Assembly (NCBI GenBank): GCA_902798975.1
Contig: CADBYT010000004.1
Location: 142,721-206,720, forward strand
DNA: 64,000 nucleotides
Reading direction: 5' to 3'
Origin: an uncultured Bacteroidia bacterium
GTDB lineage: Bacteria; Bacteroidota; Bacteroidia; Bacteroidales; UBA932
The translations under genes and the position numbers were made by a program. Positions 15,428 through 23,693 of this stretch are shown here, piece by piece. How positions within the stretch are numbered: the stretch's first letter is position 1; each line of letters begins with the position of its first letter. The notes under the pieces were generated by a model. That model made no database searches. It saw only the letters and a list, made by a program, of their open reading frames with translations, and was not told the DNA's origin.

Positions 15428-17887
15428 TCAGCAGGCCTGCCAGGACTGGGGATCGCGGAAGCCTTTGAGGAATTCGGCGACGGGCATGCGCTTCTTGCCG
15501 GCGAGCTGGATGTCGGTCAGGGCGAGGGCGCCGTCGAGGGTGGCGATGGCGAGCCAGGTCTTGCCGTCGGAGAGGACGGTGCCGGGCGCGGCGTGGAGGT
15601 CCGGGCGCTTCTCGGTGCGGTAGATTTTGAGGATCTGGGATTCGCCGGTCGGGGCCGGCGAATGACGGGAACTGTCCTGAGAATCAGCGGTCGGAGTCGG
15701 CGAATGACGGGATGTCAATTCGGTGAAGGCAGCGGGATACGGCGAGAGGCCGCGGATGAGGTTGTAGATCTGGTCCGTGGGCCGGGTCCAGTCGATGCGG
15801 CAGAGCTCCTTGGTGAGTTTCGGGGCCGGCTTGAGCTCCTCGGAACCCTGGATGAAGGAGCGCTGGACGCGCAGCTCGACATTGTGCTGGATCAGGGCCT
15901 CAACGGTCTGCAGCACGAGGTCGGCGCCGATCATCATGAGGTCGTCATGTAGCTCGCCGGCCGTCTCGTCCGGCCGGATGCGGCACTCCTGACGGAGAAT
16001 GATGCCGCCGGTGTCGATGTCCTTGTCGATCATGAAGGTCGTCACGCCGGACATCTTCTCCCCGTTGATGACGGCCCAGTTGATCGGGGCGGCGCCGCGG
16101 TACTGCGGCAACAGGGCCGCGTGGAGGTTGAAGGTACCCAGCCGGGGCATGGCCCAGACCTCTTCCGGGAGCATGCGGAAGGCCACTACGACAAAGAGGT
16201 CGGCCTTCCAGGCGCGCAGCGCCTCGAGGAATTCCGGATCCTTGAGCTTGACGGGCTGCAGGACCGGGATGCCGTGCGCGACGGCGTACTGCTTGACTGC
16301 GCTCTCGTTCATCTTGAGGCCGCGGCCTGCCGGTTTGTCGGCCACCGTGACCACGCCCACGACTTTGTAGCCGGCCCGCACGAGGGTGTCAAGCGGCTTC
16401 ACGGCGAATTCGGGCGTGCCCATATAGACGATGCGCACAGGGCGGAACAGGCGCACGACCTTGCTCTTGAACTTGCGCCACCAGGTGGAGAATTGATCCA
16501 TATTGAGAAGCTCTGCGTCCCGCATCGCCTTCCAGGTGAAGAAGACGCCGAGAGGCGCTATGACGGCAGCGGATATGAAGACGCCGACGGGCGTCTCCAC
16601 GGCACCGTCCCGCGCCAGCTTGCTGCCGGAAATGTTGAAAACGTAGTAAATGACGAAGAAGAGCACGGAGATGATGAGGCTCACGCCGAGTCCCCCGCGC
16701 TTGCTCTTCACGAGCGCGCCCAGCGGCGCTCCGATGAAGAAAAGCAGGAAGCAGGCCAGTCCCTGCCCGTATTTCTCCAGGAAGGAAAGGTCGGACTGCC
16801 GGAGGTTGTAGCTCCTGTCGTAGCTATTGAAACGGAAATTGTTGATCTCGGCGCTGAAGCGTCCCACATTGTCCGCCGCGCGGACGCGGGCCTGCGCCTC
16901 GGCGTCCGGCCCGTGCCATTTCATGTAATCCGGCGCGTCGAAATCCATCCTGTCCGTATTGCGGAAGGCCGTGTCCAGCTGCCGGTTCATCTGGAACACG
17001 GAGCTGTAGCGGATGCTCTGGTACTGCCGGTTGTGGAGGGAATCCAGCTCACGGCGCAGCGAGTCGCTGAGCGCGCGCAGCTCCGCCATCTGCTTGGTCT
17101 TGATCGCGTCGTCGAAGCGGGCGGAGTCCGATTTCTCGAAGCTGTAGTTCTTCAGCGGAATGATCAGCTCCTGCCGGTCGAAGTTGATGTGCTGCAGGAC
17201 CAGGTTCGTGTCCTTGTAGTTCACCGTGTTGTCCTCCCGGTAGGTCGAGCCGTGGAAGAGCGTGAAGGTCAGGTAGTCCTTGCTCTTGGACATCTTCAGG
17301 AGGGCGGAATCCGCCATCGTCACGGAGATGTTGCCCTTGTGCGCCGTGTGGTCGTAGACCTGCACGTCGTAGAGCATTTTGTTCTGCTTGTTCTGGGCGC
17401 CGACGCGCAGGATGTAGCCGTCGATGCCGTTGTAGAAAGTCCCGGGCGGGATTTTGATCTCGTCCTTGGTGCGGGCGATGTCGTCGCGCAGGGTGTAGAT
17501 CTGGTTGAAGGCGTGGGGCACGAGCCGCGAGCAGACCACGAAGGCGCCCAGGCCGATGAACGCGGCGGTGACCGCGAGCGGCAGGATGACCCGGCCGAAG
17601 GAAATGCCGGAAGCCCGGATGGCCATCAGCTCCGTCCGCTCGGCGAGCTGGCCGATGGTCATGGTGGCCGCGAGCAGGGTCGCGAGCGGAATGGCGAGCG
17701 GCAGGGCGATGCTGCACACGCCCCAGAACAGGAATTCCAGGATGGTGCGGATGCCGAGGCCCTTGCCCACCAGCTCGTCGATGTAGAGCCAGAGCGTCTG
17801 CATCGCCAGGATGAAGACCACGATGAAGAGGATCGCGACGAACGGTCCGATGAACGACTTCAATATGAAGCGGTCGAGCTTCTTCAT
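15428..17887 (-). CDS. fmt: LptF/LptG-type permease fused to methionyl-tRNA formyltransferase
   Basis: This is an 819-residue open frame with two complete domains. Residues 1 to about 470 form a YjgP/YjgQ (LptF/LptG) permease: N-terminal membrane helices (about 12-32, 50-80, 100-122), a periplasmic beta-jellyroll-like region, then three C-terminal helices (about 365-455). From about residue 484 (VRIVYMGTPEFAVKPLD) a full Fmt domain follows, with NLHAALLPQYRG near 587 (catalytic Asn and His) and MIDKDIDTGG near 622 (catalytic Asp). No stop or shift separates them. Permeases of this type extract lipopolysaccharide; Fmt formylates initiator Met-tRNA in the cytosol. Two translated P4 palindromes lie at about residues 725-750. 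The gene follows alaS by 15 bases. Confidence 0.85.
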   Translation of the reverse strand: MKKLDRFILKSFIGPFVAILFIVVFILAMQTLWLYIDELVGKGLGIRTILEFLFWGVCSIALPLAIPLATLLAATMTIGQLAERTELMAIRASGISFGRVILPLAVTAAFIGLGAFVVCSRLVPHAFNQIYTLRDDIARTKDEIKIPPGTFYNGIDGYILRVGAQNKQNKMLYDVQVYDHTAHKGNISVTMADSALLKMSKSKDYLTFTLFHGSTYREDNTVNYKDTNLVLQHINFDRQELIIPLKNYSFEKSDSARFDDAIKTKQMAELRALSDSLRRELDSLHNRQYQSIRYSSVFQMNRQLDTAFRNTDRMDFDAPDYMKWHGPDAEAQARVRAADNVGRFSAEINNFRFNSYDRSYNLRQSDLSFLEKYGQGLACFLLFFIGAPLGALVKSKRGGLGVSLIISVLFFVIYYVFNISGSKLARDGAVETPVGVFISAAVIAPLGVFFTWKAMRDAELLNMDQFSTWWRKFKSKVVRLFRPVRIVYMGTPEFAVKPLDTLVRAGYKVVGVVTVADKPAGRGLKMNESAVKQYAVAHGIPVLQPVKLKDPEFLEALRAWKADLFVVVAFRMLPEEVWAMPRLGTFNLHAALLPQYRGAAPINWAVINGEKMSGVTTFMIDKDIDTGGIILRQECRIRPDETAGELHDDLMMIGADLVLQTVEALIQHNVELRVQRSFIQGSEELKPAPKLTKELCRIDWTRPTDQIYNLIRGLSPYPAAFTELTSRHSPTPTADSQDSSRHSPAPTGESQILKIYRTEKRPDLHAAPGTVLSDGKTWLAIATLDGALALTDIQLAGKKRMPVAEFLKGFRDPQSWQAC
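15640..15711. repeat. Two REP-type palindromes (family P4) inside the fmt part
   Basis: Copy 1 has arms ATTCGCCGG (15640-15648) and CCGGCGAAT (15655-15663). Copy 2, more degenerate, covers about 15681-15711 and also ends in GAATGACGG. They are translated in the same frame as the peptides SRHSPAPTGESQ and SRHSPTPTADSQ, an insertion in the Fmt C-terminal domain that is not part of the family core. Confidence 0.8.
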
Positions 17888-17902
17888 CCTGACGGGAAAA
17901 GT

Positions 17903-20536
17903 TTACGCGCGGACGGCGATCTCCTTGAGGGCGTCGAGCGCCTGGGCCAGGCCCTCGGCGTTCTTGCCGCCGGCAGTCGCGAGGCCGGGCTGGCCACCGC
18001 CGCCGCCCTGGATGAACCTGGCGGCGTCACGGATGTCCTTGCCGGCGTTGCGGCCTGCGGCCACGAGGTCGTCGGAGTACATGAGGACCAGCTGCGGCTT
18101 GCCTTCGAAAGCGAAGGCGCCGATCAGCGCGGTGTTCTTCAGTTCTTTCTGGAGGGCCAGCGCGGCGTTGCGCACCAGGGCGGGATCGAACTCCTGCCCG
18201 GCGGCGCCGGCCACGATAAGCTTGATACCGTTCACCTCCTGCGCCTTCTCGGAGAGCTGGCGAGCGAACTCGGCGGCCTTCTGCTTTGCGAATTCCTCCG
18301 CCTGCTTCTTGAAGCTGGCGTTGTCCTCGATAAGCTTCTGGATGGCGCCGGCGAGGTCCGGGACGTTGTTGAAGAAGCTGCGGGCGGTCTTGAGCAGGCC
18401 CTGGATGCCCAGCACGAGCTCTTCCGCCTGCTCGCCGGTCACGGCCTCGATGCGGCGGATACCGGCCGCGATGGCGGATTCGCCGGTGATCTTGAAGAAG
18501 CCGATGTTGCCCGTAGCGGAGGTGTGGCAGCCGCCGCAGAGCTCCACGCTCGGGCCGAAGCGGACCACGCGCACGCGGTCGCCGTACTTCTCGCCGAAGA
18601 GGGCCATCGCGCCCATCTCGCGCGCCTCGTCCATCGTGGCGTCGCGCTTCTCCGCCAGCGGGAAGTTGCTGCGTATCAGCTCGTTGACACGCTTTTCCAC
18701 GGTGGCGAGCTGCTCATCGGAGAGCTTCTCGAAATGGGAGAAGTCGAAGCGGAAGCCCTGGTCGCCCACGAAGGAACCCTTCTGCTCGACATGGGTGCCG
18801 AGGATCTCGCGGAGAGCCCGGTGCAGCAGGTGCGTGCAGCTGTGGTTGTTCGCGATGCGCTGGCGGCGTGCCGCGTCCACGCTCAGGGTGAAGGCGCCGG
18901 TGCAGTCCTTCGGCAGGCGCTCGGCGATATGGATGGTCAGGTTGTTCTCCTTGACCGTGTTCAGGATCTTGATCTGCTCGCCGTCGGCGGCGGTGATGGT
19001 ACCCGTGTCGCCGATCTCGCCGCCCATTTCCCCGTAGAACGGGGTGCGGTCGAAGACAAGCTGGAGCATCTCCTTGTTCTTCTGGACGACGGTGCGCTGC
19101 TTGAGCAGCAGGGCGCCGCCCAGCTCGGTGGTGTCGAAGCCGACGAACTCCACGTCCTCGCCCTCGTGGTAGACGGTCCAGTCGCCGAAGGTGTTGGCGG
19201 TGGCGTTGCGGGCGCGGTCCTTCTGCTGCTGCAGCTCGGCCTGGAAGCCCTTCTGGTCCACCGTGTAGCCGTTCTCGGCGGCGATCAGCTCTGTCAGGTC
19301 GATCGGGAAGCCGTAGGTGTCGTAGAGTTTGAAGGCGTCGGCGCCGGCGATGACCTTGCCGTCCTTGCTGCGCTCCATGCACTCGTCCATCAGGCGGATG
19401 CCGCGGTCGAGGGTGCGCAGGAAGGCGAGTTCCTCTTCGCGGATGACGCTCTCGATGAATTTCTGCTGCTTCGCGATCTCGGGATAGGCTTCGCCCATGT
19501 CGTTCACGAGCTGCTGCACGAGCTGGCAAAGGAAGGGCTCGGACAGGCCGAGGAAGGTGTAGCCGTAGCGGACGGCGCGGCGCAGGATGCGGCGGATCAC
19601 GTAGCCGGCCTTGACGTTGGAAGGCAGCTGGCCGTCGGCGATGCTGAAGCTGATGGCGCGGATGTGGTCCGCGATCACGCGCATCGCGACGTCGGTCTTG
19701 TCGCTTTCGCCGTATTTGTGGCCGGAGAGCTCTCCGATGCGGTTGAGCATGCCGGTAAAGACGTCGGAGTCGTAGTTGCTGTTCTTGCCCTGGAGCACGG
19801 CGCAGAGGCGCTCGAAGCCCATGCCGGTGTCGATGTTGCGGGCGGGAAGCGGCTCCAGATGGCCGTCGGCCATGCGCTGGTACTGCATGAAGACGAGGTT
19901 CCAGATCTCGATCACGTGCGGGTCGGATTTGTTGACCAGGTCGCGGCCGGCGATGCCGGAAGCGGCTTTTTCTTCCGCGGTGCGGATGTCGATGTGGACC
20001 TCGGAACAGGGGCCGCAGGGGCCGGTGTCGCCCATTTCCCAGAAGTTGTCGTGCTTGTTGCCCAGGAGGATGTGGTCCTCCGGGAGGTATTTGCGCCAGG
20101 CCTGCTGGGCCTCGGTGTCGAGCGCGGTACCGTCTTCGGCTGCGCCTTCGAACACAGTGGCGTAGAGGAGGCTCTTGTCGATCTTGTAGACTTCGGTCAG
20201 GAGTTCCCAGGCCCAGTCGATGGCCTCGGTCTTGAAGTAGTCGCCGAAGCTCCAGTTGCCCAGCATCTCGAACATGGTGTGGTGGTAGGTGTCGTGGCCG
20301 ACCTCCTCCAGGTCGTTGTGCTTGCCGCTGACGCGGAGGCATTTCTGGGAGTCTGCCGCCCGGTTGTAGGGGGCCTTGGCGTTGCCCAGGAAGATGTCTT
20401 TGAACTGGTTCATGCCCGCGTTGGTGAACATCAGGGTCGGGTCGTTCTTGACCACCATCGGCGCAGACGGGACGACGGTATGGCCCTTGGATGCGAAGAA
20501 GTCGAGGAATTTCTGACGGATTTCCTTGGAAGTCAT
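17903..20536 (-). CDS. alaS: Alanyl-tRNA synthetase
   Basis: This 877-residue class II synthetase charges tRNA-Ala. It has the usual order: catalytic core with the motif 2-like stretch DDPTLMF replaced here by [16 protein letters not shown], tRNA-binding region, editing domain with zinc ligands HSCTHLLH and CGGCH, and a C-Ala domain at the end ([14 protein letters not shown]). The length is normal. A -7 box lies at 20578-20585. It is followed by the permease-fmt fusion and probably co-transcribed with it, which links two translation genes. Confidence 0.97.
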   Translation of the reverse strand: MTSKEIRQKFLDFFASKGHTVVPSAPMVVKNDPTLMFTNAGMNQFKDIFLGNAKAPYNRAADSQKCLRVSGKHNDLEEVGHDTYHHTMFEMLGNWSFGDYFKTEAIDWAWELLTEVYKIDKSLLYATVFEGAAEDGTALDTEAQQAWRKYLPEDHILLGNKHDNFWEMGDTGPCGPCSEVHIDIRTAEEKAASGIAGRDLVNKSDPHVIEIWNLVFMQYQRMADGHLEPLPARNIDTGMGFERLCAVLQGKNSNYDSDVFTGMLNRIGELSGHKYGESDKTDVAMRVIADHIRAISFSIADGQLPSNVKAGYVIRRILRRAVRYGYTFLGLSEPFLCQLVQQLVNDMGEAYPEIAKQQKFIESVIREEELAFLRTLDRGIRLMDECMERSKDGKVIAGADAFKLYDTYGFPIDLTELIAAENGYTVDQKGFQAELQQQKDRARNATANTFGDWTVYHEGEDVEFVGFDTTELGGALLLKQRTVVQKNKEMLQLVFDRTPFYGEMGGEIGDTGTITAADGEQIKILNTVKENNLTIHIAERLPKDCTGAFTLSVDAARRQRIANNHSCTHLLHRALREILGTHVEQKGSFVGDQGFRFDFSHFEKLSDEQLATVEKRVNELIRSNFPLAEKRDATMDEAREMGAMALFGEKYGDRVRVVRFGPSVELCGGCHTSATGNIGFFKITGESAIAAGIRRIEAVTGEQAEELVLGIQGLLKTARSFFNNVPDLAGAIQKLIEDNASFKKQAEEFAKQKAAEFARQLSEKAQEVNGIKLIVAGAAGQEFDPALVRNAALALQKELKNTALIGAFAFEGKPQLVLMYSDDLVAAGRNAGKDIRDAARFIQGGGGGQPGLATAGGKNAEGLAQALDALKEIAVRA

Positions 20537-20577
20537 ATACTTTTGTCTTTAAATTTTGTTCAATTTGAATCGAACTA

Positions 20578-20585
20578 CAAAAGTA
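20578..20585 (-). promoter_or_regulatory. Predicted -7 promoter box (TACTTTTG) for alaS
   Basis: The minus-strand TACTTTTG lies 41 bases before the alaS ATG, in the short divergent region shared with the polyferredoxin gene. Confidence 0.6.
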
Positions 20586-20658
20586 ACTATTTTCTTCGAA
20601 AATACGAAAACGGCGGCGCGGGCGTGACGGGCATTGTCTGTTTTTTCGGGATTTCTGC

Positions 20659-20666
20659 TATCTTTG
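20659..20666 (+). promoter_or_regulatory. Predicted -7 promoter box (TATCTTTG) for the polyferredoxin gene
   Basis: The plus-strand TATCTTTG has a TTG element 22 bases upstream. The gene starts at 20694, 27 bases after the box. Confidence 0.65.
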
Positions 20667-20693
20667 CAAGACACACCGTTTTTTATCCATTCT

Positions 20694-22235
20694 ATGTTAC
20701 GTAAAATCCGCATTGCCCTGGCAGCATTCTTCTTTATCGGAATCACGCTGCTGTTCATGGGCATCGGCCACAACTGGTGGGGCTGGATGGCCAAGCTCCA
20801 GTTCCTGCCCTCGGCCCTGGCCCTGAATCTTGTCGTGGTCGCCATCATCCTGCTGGCCTGCTTCCTCTTCGGCCGCGTGTATTGCTCGACCATCTGCCCG
20901 ATGGGCGTCTTTCAGGACATCGTGATCTGGCTGCGCCGTACCATCGGCAAATGGCAGCGCAACCGCGGCGTCCGCAAGCTCCAGCGCATGAAGGAACAGG
21001 GCCTGAAGCCCGGTCCCGAGGCGAAGAACCTCATCAAGCATTTCGAATACAAATACATCCCCGAACATGCGTGGGTGCGCTATGGCTTCCTCGTGCTGTC
21101 GCTGGTGTCGCTCTTTGTAAGCGGCCAGATGCTGATTGCTTTGGTGGCGCCGTACAGCGCCTACGGGCGCATCGTGCGGAGCATCGTAGGCCTTGCCAAC
21201 GGGTCCGTCGCGGTTCCGCTGTTGATCACGGGCCTGGTGACGCTGGTCTTCATCGGCTGCTGCGCCTGGTTCTGGGGACGCGAGTACTGCAACACCATCT
21301 GCCCGGTGGGCACGACGCTGAGCCTGGTGAGCCGCTTCGCCCTGTTCCGCCCGGTCATCGACACGACCAAGTGTACCCAATGCGGCCGCTGCGAGCGGGG
21401 ATGCAAGTCCTCCTGCATCGACTACAAGACCGGTCATATCGACTACTCCCGCTGCGTGGGCTGCTTCGACTGTATGGAGCGCTGCAAGGAGAAGGGGCTG
21501 AAATACAGGTTCGTAGGGTTCGGTAAGGGGATTCCGGGTCAAGCCCGGAATGACGACAATGGAGCCCGGAATGACGGAGGAGTCAAACTGGCGAATGACG
21601 AAAAGACAGCGGCGAATGATACCGGCCGGCGGGCGTTCATCGCCACGACGGCGCTGGTGGGTACGGCGCTGGCGGCCAAGGCGCAGCACGCGCAGGGCGG
21701 TCTTGCCGACGTAACGCCCAAGGAGGCGCCGTTGCGCGGTACGCGCCTCGTTCCGCCGGGCGCGGAGAGCGTGAAATCATTCTACGACCATTGCACGGCC
21801 TGCCAGCTCTGCGTGAGCGCGTGCCCCAACGGGGTGCTGCGGCCGTCCACGGATTTCGAGCATTTCCTGCAGCCGCAGATGGGCTATGAGAACGGCTACT
21901 GCCGCCCGGAGTGTCACGCCTGCAGCGACGTCTGTCCGGCGGGCGCCATCCGTCCCTTGAAACCGGGTCAGAAGCAGACCATTGCCATCGGTCTGGCGCA
22001 CGTCAATCTGGAGCTCTGCTTCGCCGCCAACGGCACGGCGAGCTGCGGCAACTGCGCCCATCACTGCCCGTCCGGCGCCATCCGGATGGTGGATCTGGAA
22101 GGAGCGCGCTTCAAGGTGCCGACCGTGTCCGAAGCCCAGTGCATCGGCTGCGGCGCCTGCGAGTTCCTGTGCCCGTCCCGCGCGATCAGCGCCATCACCG
22201 TGCGCGGCAATTCCGTTCACCACACCAACGCATAA
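20694..22235 (+). CDS. Membrane polyferredoxin (NapH-like) with internal Tat-like segment
   Basis: This 513-residue protein has four membrane helices in the first 190 residues, each pair ending in a cysteine motif facing one side (CSTICPMG, CNTICPVG) as in NapH/NosR-type quinol-linked proteins. Cytoplasmic 4Fe-4S motifs follow (CTQCGRCERGC, CVGCFDCMERC). A segment GRRAFIATTALVGTALA near residue 315 looks like a Tat signal, and a second ferredoxin half follows (CTACQLCVSACP, CHACSDVCP, CGNCAHHCP, CIGCGACEFLCP). This resembles NapH fused to NapG. A translated P4 palindrome lies at residues 279-310, at the joint. It is co-directional with the reductase at 22241, 5 bases on, and the two probably form one redox chain. 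Confidence 0.8.
   Translation: MLRKIRIALAAFFFIGITLLFMGIGHNWWGWMAKLQFLPSALALNLVVVAIILLACFLFGRVYCSTICPMGVFQDIVIWLRRTIGKWQRNRGVRKLQRMKEQGLKPGPEAKNLIKHFEYKYIPEHAWVRYGFLVLSLVSLFVSGQMLIALVAPYSAYGRIVRSIVGLANGSVAVPLLITGLVTLVFIGCCAWFWGREYCNTICPVGTTLSLVSRFALFRPVIDTTKCTQCGRCERGCKSSCIDYKTGHIDYSRCVGCFDCMERCKEKGLKYRFVGFGKGIPGQARNDDNGARNDGGVKLANDEKTAANDTGRRAFIATTALVGTALAAKAQHAQGGLADVTPKEAPLRGTRLVPPGAESVKSFYDHCTACQLCVSACPNGVLRPSTDFEHFLQPQMGYENGYCRPECHACSDVCPAGAIRPLKPGQKQTIAIGLAHVNLELCFAANGTASCGNCAHHCPSGAIRMVDLEGARFKVPTVSEAQCIGCGACEFLCPSRAISAITVRGNSVHHTNA
21531..21600. repeat. REP-type palindrome (family P4) inside the polyferredoxin gene
   Basis: Arms ATTCCGGG (21531-21538) and CCCGGAAT (21544-21551) flank loop TCAAG; GAATGACG-type remnants follow at 21570 and 21593. 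It is translated as a linker rich in ARND, between the NapH-like half and the Tat-like segment. Confidence 0.8.
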
Positions 22236-22240
22236 GCCCT

Positions 22241-23566
22241 ATGGACAGAAGAGAATTCCTGAAATCTGCAGGTCTGGGCGCCGCTGCGATCGGCGTGGCC
22301 GCCTGCGCACCCGGTGCCACCAAACAAACAACCACCGGAAACAAAGACCTCCACGGAGAGATGCTCCGCAACTACGATGGCATCGGCACCCTGGGCTACG
22401 GCTGCATGCGCTGGCCGATGGTCAAGGGCGAGGACGGTCAGAACCATATCGACCAGGCGGAAGTCAACCGCCTGGTGGACTTCGCCATCGAGCATGGCGT
22501 CAATTATTTCGACACTTCCCCGGTCTACCTGGGCGGCGACAGCGAACGTGCCACGGCCGAGGCCCTGAACCGCTACCCGCGCGAGAAGTGGCTCCTGGCC
22601 ACCAAACTGTCCATGTTCGGCCCGTCTTCCTTCGAGGACTGCGTGAAGATGTACCGGCGCTCGCTGGAGATCTTCAAGACCGACCACATCGACTACTACC
22701 TGCTGCATGCCATCAGCAGCGGCGACGACTTCAAGAACCGCTTCGAGAACAGCGGCATCGTGGACTTCCTCGTGAAGGAGCGCGAGGCGGGCCGCATCCG
22801 CCACTTCGGCTTCTCCTTCCACGGCCACCAGGAGGGCTTCGACTACATGATGTCCATGCATGAGAAGTACCACTGGGACTTCGTCCAGATTCAGATGAAT
22901 TACATGGACTGGGAGCACCCCAGCGGCAACAATACCCGCGCCGACTACCTCTACGCGGAACTGGACAAGCGGGAGATTCCCATCGTGATCATGGAGCCGC
23001 TACGCGGCGGCGCCCTTGCGGAGATTCCCGCCCAGTTGAGCGACCAGCTCAAGGCGCGGGAACCCGAGCGCTCCGTCGCCTCCTGGGCCTTCCGCTACGT
23101 GGGCAGCTTCCCGCGCGTGATGTGCGCCCTGTCGGGCATGACCTACATGGAGCACCTCCAGGACAACCTGGAGACTTTCCTGGACTTCAAGCCGCTCGAC
23201 GACGAGGGCAAAAAGTTCCTGATCGGCATCGCCGACCAGATGGTCAAATACCCGCTGGTGCCCTGCACGGGCTGCCAGTACTGCATGCCCTGCCCCTACG
23301 GCATCAACATCCCGGGCATCTTCAAGTTCTACAATGACAACGTCACCGCGGGCACCTACGTGGTCAACAAGGAGCAGGAAGGCTACGCCAAAATGCGCCG
23401 CAAATACCTGCTGGCCTACAACGAGGCCATCCCGACGGTCCGACAGGCCGACCACTGCATCGCCTGCGGCCACTGCGCCCCGCTCTGCCCGCAGAATATC
23501 CGCATCCCGGGCCAGCTCCGCCGCATCGATGCCTACATCGAAAGCTTAAAACAGGAAACGCTCTAG
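22241..23566 (+). CDS. Tat-exported aldo/keto reductase with C-terminal 4Fe-4S domain
   Basis: This is a 441-residue protein starting with a twin-arginine signal, DRREFLKSAGLGAAAIG, and a possible lipobox VAAC near residue 26. The aldo/keto reductase barrel shows the tetrad context YFDTSPVY (Asp, Tyr), ATKLS (Lys) and YLLHA (His). The C-terminal part holds CTGCQYCMPCPYGI and CIACGHCAPLCPQNI, two 4Fe-4S motifs. Members of this group are annotated as oxidoreductases without a known substrate. Export, iron-sulfur clusters and the adjacent membrane polyferredoxin suggest electron transfer from quinol to a periplasmic reductase; this is inference. Confidence 0.85.
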   Translation: MDRREFLKSAGLGAAAIGVAACAPGATKQTTTGNKDLHGEMLRNYDGIGTLGYGCMRWPMVKGEDGQNHIDQAEVNRLVDFAIEHGVNYFDTSPVYLGGDSERATAEALNRYPREKWLLATKLSMFGPSSFEDCVKMYRRSLEIFKTDHIDYYLLHAISSGDDFKNRFENSGIVDFLVKEREAGRIRHFGFSFHGHQEGFDYMMSMHEKYHWDFVQIQMNYMDWEHPSGNNTRADYLYAELDKREIPIVIMEPLRGGALAEIPAQLSDQLKAREPERSVASWAFRYVGSFPRVMCALSGMTYMEHLQDNLETFLDFKPLDDEGKKFLIGIADQMVKYPLVPCTGCQYCMPCPYGINIPGIFKFYNDNVTAGTYVVNKEQEGYAKMRRKYLLAYNEAIPTVRQADHCIACGHCAPLCPQNIRIPGQLRRIDAYIESLKQETL

Positions 23567-23635
23567 CGTTCCCGCTACAATGTTTCCCAAAAGGGCTGTG
23601 ATGCATAAACCGCTAATTTACAAATAATTACCACA

Positions 23636-23666
23636 TTATACTACCCCCAAAAACGGGGTAGTATAA
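23636..23666. terminator. Perfect 12-bp hairpin between convergent genes
   Basis: Arms TTATACTACCCC (23636-23647) and GGGGTAGTATAA (23655-23666) enclose the loop CAAAAAC. It lies between the ends of the reductase gene (plus) and trmB (minus) and may terminate both. There is no long T tract after either arm, so the termination role is uncertain. Confidence 0.6.
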
Positions 23667-23693
23667 TTGTATTAGCAATTGAATTCGAGCTAG

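Noticed and set aside
16121-20704. 1527-residue open frame on the plus strand
   Set aside because: It is antisense to fmt-lptF and alaS, rich in Val, Gly, Ala, Glu, His and Asp from high-GC codon shadowing, and matches no family; the minus-strand genes are clear.
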